In this document: piece after piece, positions 5,559 to 7,093 of the stretch
How the letters are laid out: every line of letters begins with the position of its first letter
Numbering within the stretch: position 1 is the first letter of the stretch
Assembly (NCBI GenBank): GCA_021828425.1
Contig: JAKARN010000070.1
Coordinates: 1 to 7,093 of the forward strand
DNA: 7,093 nucleotides
Source: Pseudomonadota bacterium
Lineage (GTDB): Bacteria > Pseudomonadota > Gammaproteobacteria > JAKAQQ01
Direction of reading: 5' to 3'
Position numbers and translations under genes: made by a program
Notes under the pieces: generated by a model
Database searches by the model: none
What the model was told of the DNA's origin: nothing
What the model saw: only the letters and a program-made list of their open reading frames with translations

Positions 5559-5930
5559 TCAGGAATGGGGAGATTGCGGAGCCGGAGCGGCCGGGGAAGG
5601 GGTTGCGGGGGCGGCTGTCGTTGCGGGAACCGGATCCTTTTTAGCCGGGCTGGCCGGAGCAGTCCCCTCCCCGGCAGACGGGGCCGGCGCCGAGGCGGCA
5701 TCCGGGGTTTTCCCCCCTTCCGCCGATTCATGCACATTGCGCCGCTCACCGGATTTGAAGTCCGTCTCATACCAGCCTTTTCCCTTCAGCCGGAAGACTG
5801 TGGCCGACACGAGCCGCTTGAGCGCCGGCCGATGGCAGTGGGGGCATTCCTCAAGGGGCGGGTCGCTCACTTTCTGAAGCGACTCGGTTATCTGACCACA
5901 GTCCTCACAGCGATACTCGTAGATCGGCAT
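5559..5930 (-). CDS. FmdB-family zinc ribbon protein
   Basis: A complete 123-residue protein. The first 60 residues are the FmdB/CxxC regulatory-type zinc ribbon: MPIYEYRCEDCGQ with Cys8 and Cys11, then CPHC with Cys29 and Cys32, which should hold one zinc ion, followed by VFRLKGKGWYETDF at about 50-63, typical of the family. Its name comes from a putative regulator of formamidase genes; in most bacteria the role is unknown. Residues from about 70 to the end are a Pro/Ala/Ser-rich, probably disordered tail, longer than many family members have. In gammaproteobacteria this family commonly sits just upstream of aspS, as here (119 bp gap with its own aspS promoter). The start ATG 5930 is supported by GGGGGTGAT just upstream, which pairs with the 16S tail. 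No signal peptide or membrane segment is seen. Confidence 0.93.
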   Translation of the reverse strand: MPIYEYRCEDCGQITESLQKVSDPPLEECPHCHRPALKRLVSATVFRLKGKGWYETDFKSGERRNVHESAEGGKTPDAASAPAPSAGEGTAPASPAKKDPVPATTAAPATPSPAAPAPQSPHS

Positions 5931-5936
5931 GGCAAA

Positions 5937-5996
5937 TCACCCCCCCTCCCGGTCACCCGGCCTGGCCGGGATGCGCCCCCGGCCCGGGTCCAACAT
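5937..5996 (-). CDS. Possible 19-codon leader ORF upstream of the fmdB-family gene
   Basis: ATG at 5996 opens a frame encoding MLDPGRGRIPARPGDREGG, stopping at TGA 5939-5937, seven bases before the fmdB-family ATG at 5930. An AGGAGGG ribosome site lies 11 bases before its ATG. Its stop overlaps the GGGGGTGAT ribosome site of the next gene, so translation could be coupled. The sequence also contains the hairpin at 5956-5970. The peptide is Gly/Arg/Pro-rich, as any GC-rich spacer would give, and resembles nothing I know, so it may be chance. Confidence 0.2.
   Translation of the reverse strand: MLDPGRGRIPARPGDREGG
5956..5970 (-). other. GC-rich stem-loop between the S10 peptidase and fmdB-family genes
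   Basis: CCCGGCC and GGCCGGG are perfect complements around a single central base, so a 6-bp stem with a 3-base loop can form. It lies about 65 bases after the peptidase stop codon. No T-tract follows (the next bases on the minus strand are TGACCGGGAGG), so it is at most a weak or factor-assisted terminator. Confidence 0.35.
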
Positions 5997-6034
5997 GGGG
6001 ATCCGAACCCTCCTGATCAAGTCCCGGCCAGGGC

Positions 6035-7093
6035 TCAACGCGCATCCGCCTGCGCGATGAAATGATCCATCCGAGCCGCGATCTCCGGCAATGCCTGAGG
6101 GTTGAGATACAGCATGTGCCCCGTTGGGTAGTATTCGAAATGGAGATGGGACAGGAACGGGCGCGGGAGTCCCATGTGCATCAGCGTGTAGTGGGTAGCA
6201 AAAAACGGTGTCGCCATATCGAAGTAGCCATTATTGGCCATCACCTGAAGCGAGGGATCATTGACCATGGCACGAGCCAGGGCCGGAGCCACGTTCAGGT
6301 AACCCATCGTTCCCACGTCTTCATCCAGCTCATGGAGCGGGGGGAAATACTTCCAGTTCCAATCCCCGAACACCCGGTTGCTGTCCTGCTTGTAGATCTC
6401 ATGGGTGCGGAAGCCGAGACGCCGGGTGACGTAGTTTTCAAAAGTGGCACTGAGTGCCCCCCAGATGTTGGCCGTGGTCGCCCCCAGATCGCTGTTGCCG
6501 CCGACCGGAAGGAGTGGCTGCAGTTCGGGGATGGTGAAGCGGGCATCGTAGCGTCCGGTCATGGCATGTCGCGAACCCATCACGCGGCGCATGAAGACCG
6601 GCAGGGGGATGCGGAGATCCGCTTTGAGCCAGAGGGAGGCCGGAATGCCGGTGAAATGGGATAACTCAGCGGCCATCCGTTGCCGCGCCGCCGCCGGCAG
6701 ACGGGCACCTGCAAAAAGGGCACGGCTATAGGGCCCGGCAGCGAAATGTTCCGCCTGACGAACCCAGGTGGCGAGATTGGCGGGCCGTGGGTGGATGCGG
6801 TGGTGATACCAGGCCACCGCCGCATAGGAGGGGAAATACAGTACGTAGGGCAGGTCGTTTCCCGGCGCAAAATTGATGGTCGGGAAATCCAGCACCGTCG
6901 AGCAGAGGATGATGCCGTTGAGATAGATACCGTCCGAAACCAGGGATTGGCCCAGAACCGCCGAACGGGTGGTTCCGTAACTTTCGCCCAGAAGGAATTT
7001 GGGCGAGTTCCAGCGACCGGTCTGGTTCAGGTACTGCTGGATGAAGCGGGTAAAGGTGCGGGCATCGGCATTGACCCCGTAGAAATCCTGTGG
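6035..7093 (-). CDS. S10-family serine carboxypeptidase-like protein, C-terminal 352 residues (5' end off the right edge)
   Basis: Alpha/beta-hydrolase of the S10 serine carboxypeptidase type, which removes C-terminal residues from peptides, usually at acid pH. The frame is open from the window edge; an internal GTG at 6895 is not the start because homologous sequence continues upstream. Window residues: YGVNADARTF near 5-14; GESYGTTRSA at 36-45, holding the nucleophile Ser38 (6982-6980); NNGYFDMATPF with the likely Asp (6220-6218); and YYPTGHMLYLN with the likely His (6118-6116). The three are in the family's usual order and near the family's usual contexts (GESYG, G-Y-D-TP, GHM-Y). Bacterial members are about 480-500 residues, so some 130-150 N-terminal residues, including any export signal, are missing and location cannot be judged. 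Substrate unknown. Gene ends 104 bp before the fmdB-family start. Confidence 0.93.
   Translation of the reverse strand, partial: PQDFYGVNADARTFTRFIQQYLNQTGRWNSPKFLLGESYGTTRSAVLGQSLVSDGIYLNGIILCSTVLDFPTINFAPGNDLPYVLYFPSYAAVAWYHHRIHPRPANLATWVRQAEHFAAGPYSRALFAGARLPAAARQRMAAELSHFTGIPASLWLKADLRIPLPVFMRRVMGSRHAMTGRYDARFTIPELQPLLPVGGNSDLGATTANIWGALSATFENYVTRRLGFRTHEIYKQDSNRVFGDWNWKYFPPLHELDEDVGTMGYLNVAPALARAMVNDPSLQVMANNGYFDMATPFFATHYTLMHMGLPRPFLSHLHFEYYPTGHMLYLNPQALPEIAARMDHFIAQADAR

Noticed and set aside
6062..6664. Plus-strand 200-residue ORF opposite the S10 peptidase
   Set aside because: Antisense to a gene with a complete catalytic triad; no recognisable motif.

Overview
The window is a GC-rich stretch of bacterial chromosome in which every recognisable gene lies on the minus strand. 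Family content points to a gammaproteobacterium or close relative: a single-chain PurL, an FmdB-family zinc ribbon upstream of aspS, a DUF1820 protein, and an aspartyl-tRNA synthetase that reads like the Pseudomonas aeruginosa enzyme. I cannot fix the genus. The content is mostly housekeeping; I found no mobile element, CRISPR array, tRNA or rRNA, and no convincing new multi-gene system.

Layout in the direction of transcription (right to left). 7093-6035: the last 352 residues of an S10-type serine carboxypeptidase with a visible Ser/Asp/His triad, its start beyond the right edge. 6034-5931: a spacer with a GC-rich hairpin and a possible 19-codon leader ORF. 5930-5559: FmdB-family zinc ribbon protein with a Pro/Ala-rich tail. 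5558-5440: a spacer with a good sigma70-type promoter. 5439-3664: aspS, complete, 591 residues, carrying the His and Gly that mark non-discriminating AspRS enzymes. 3594-3031: peroxiredoxin-like/thioredoxin-fold protein with a CNHC motif. 2991-2638: DUF1820 protein. 2637-2083: a 555-bp stretch without a recognisable gene, holding one unrecognised ORF with codon-like composition, several hairpins and the purL promoter. 2082-1: the first 694 residues of purL (FGAM synthase), starting at TTG and running off the left edge.

The genes do not form one obvious pathway. aspS seems to have its own promoter and may be co-transcribed with the peroxiredoxin-like and DUF1820 genes (gaps of 69 and 39 bp). 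purL seems to have a separate promoter with a perfect TATAAT and a small inverted repeat at the predicted transcription start. The most useful biological inference is that this organism probably charges tRNA-Asn with Asp and amidates it with GatCAB. The most open question is what the 555-bp region upstream of purL does.
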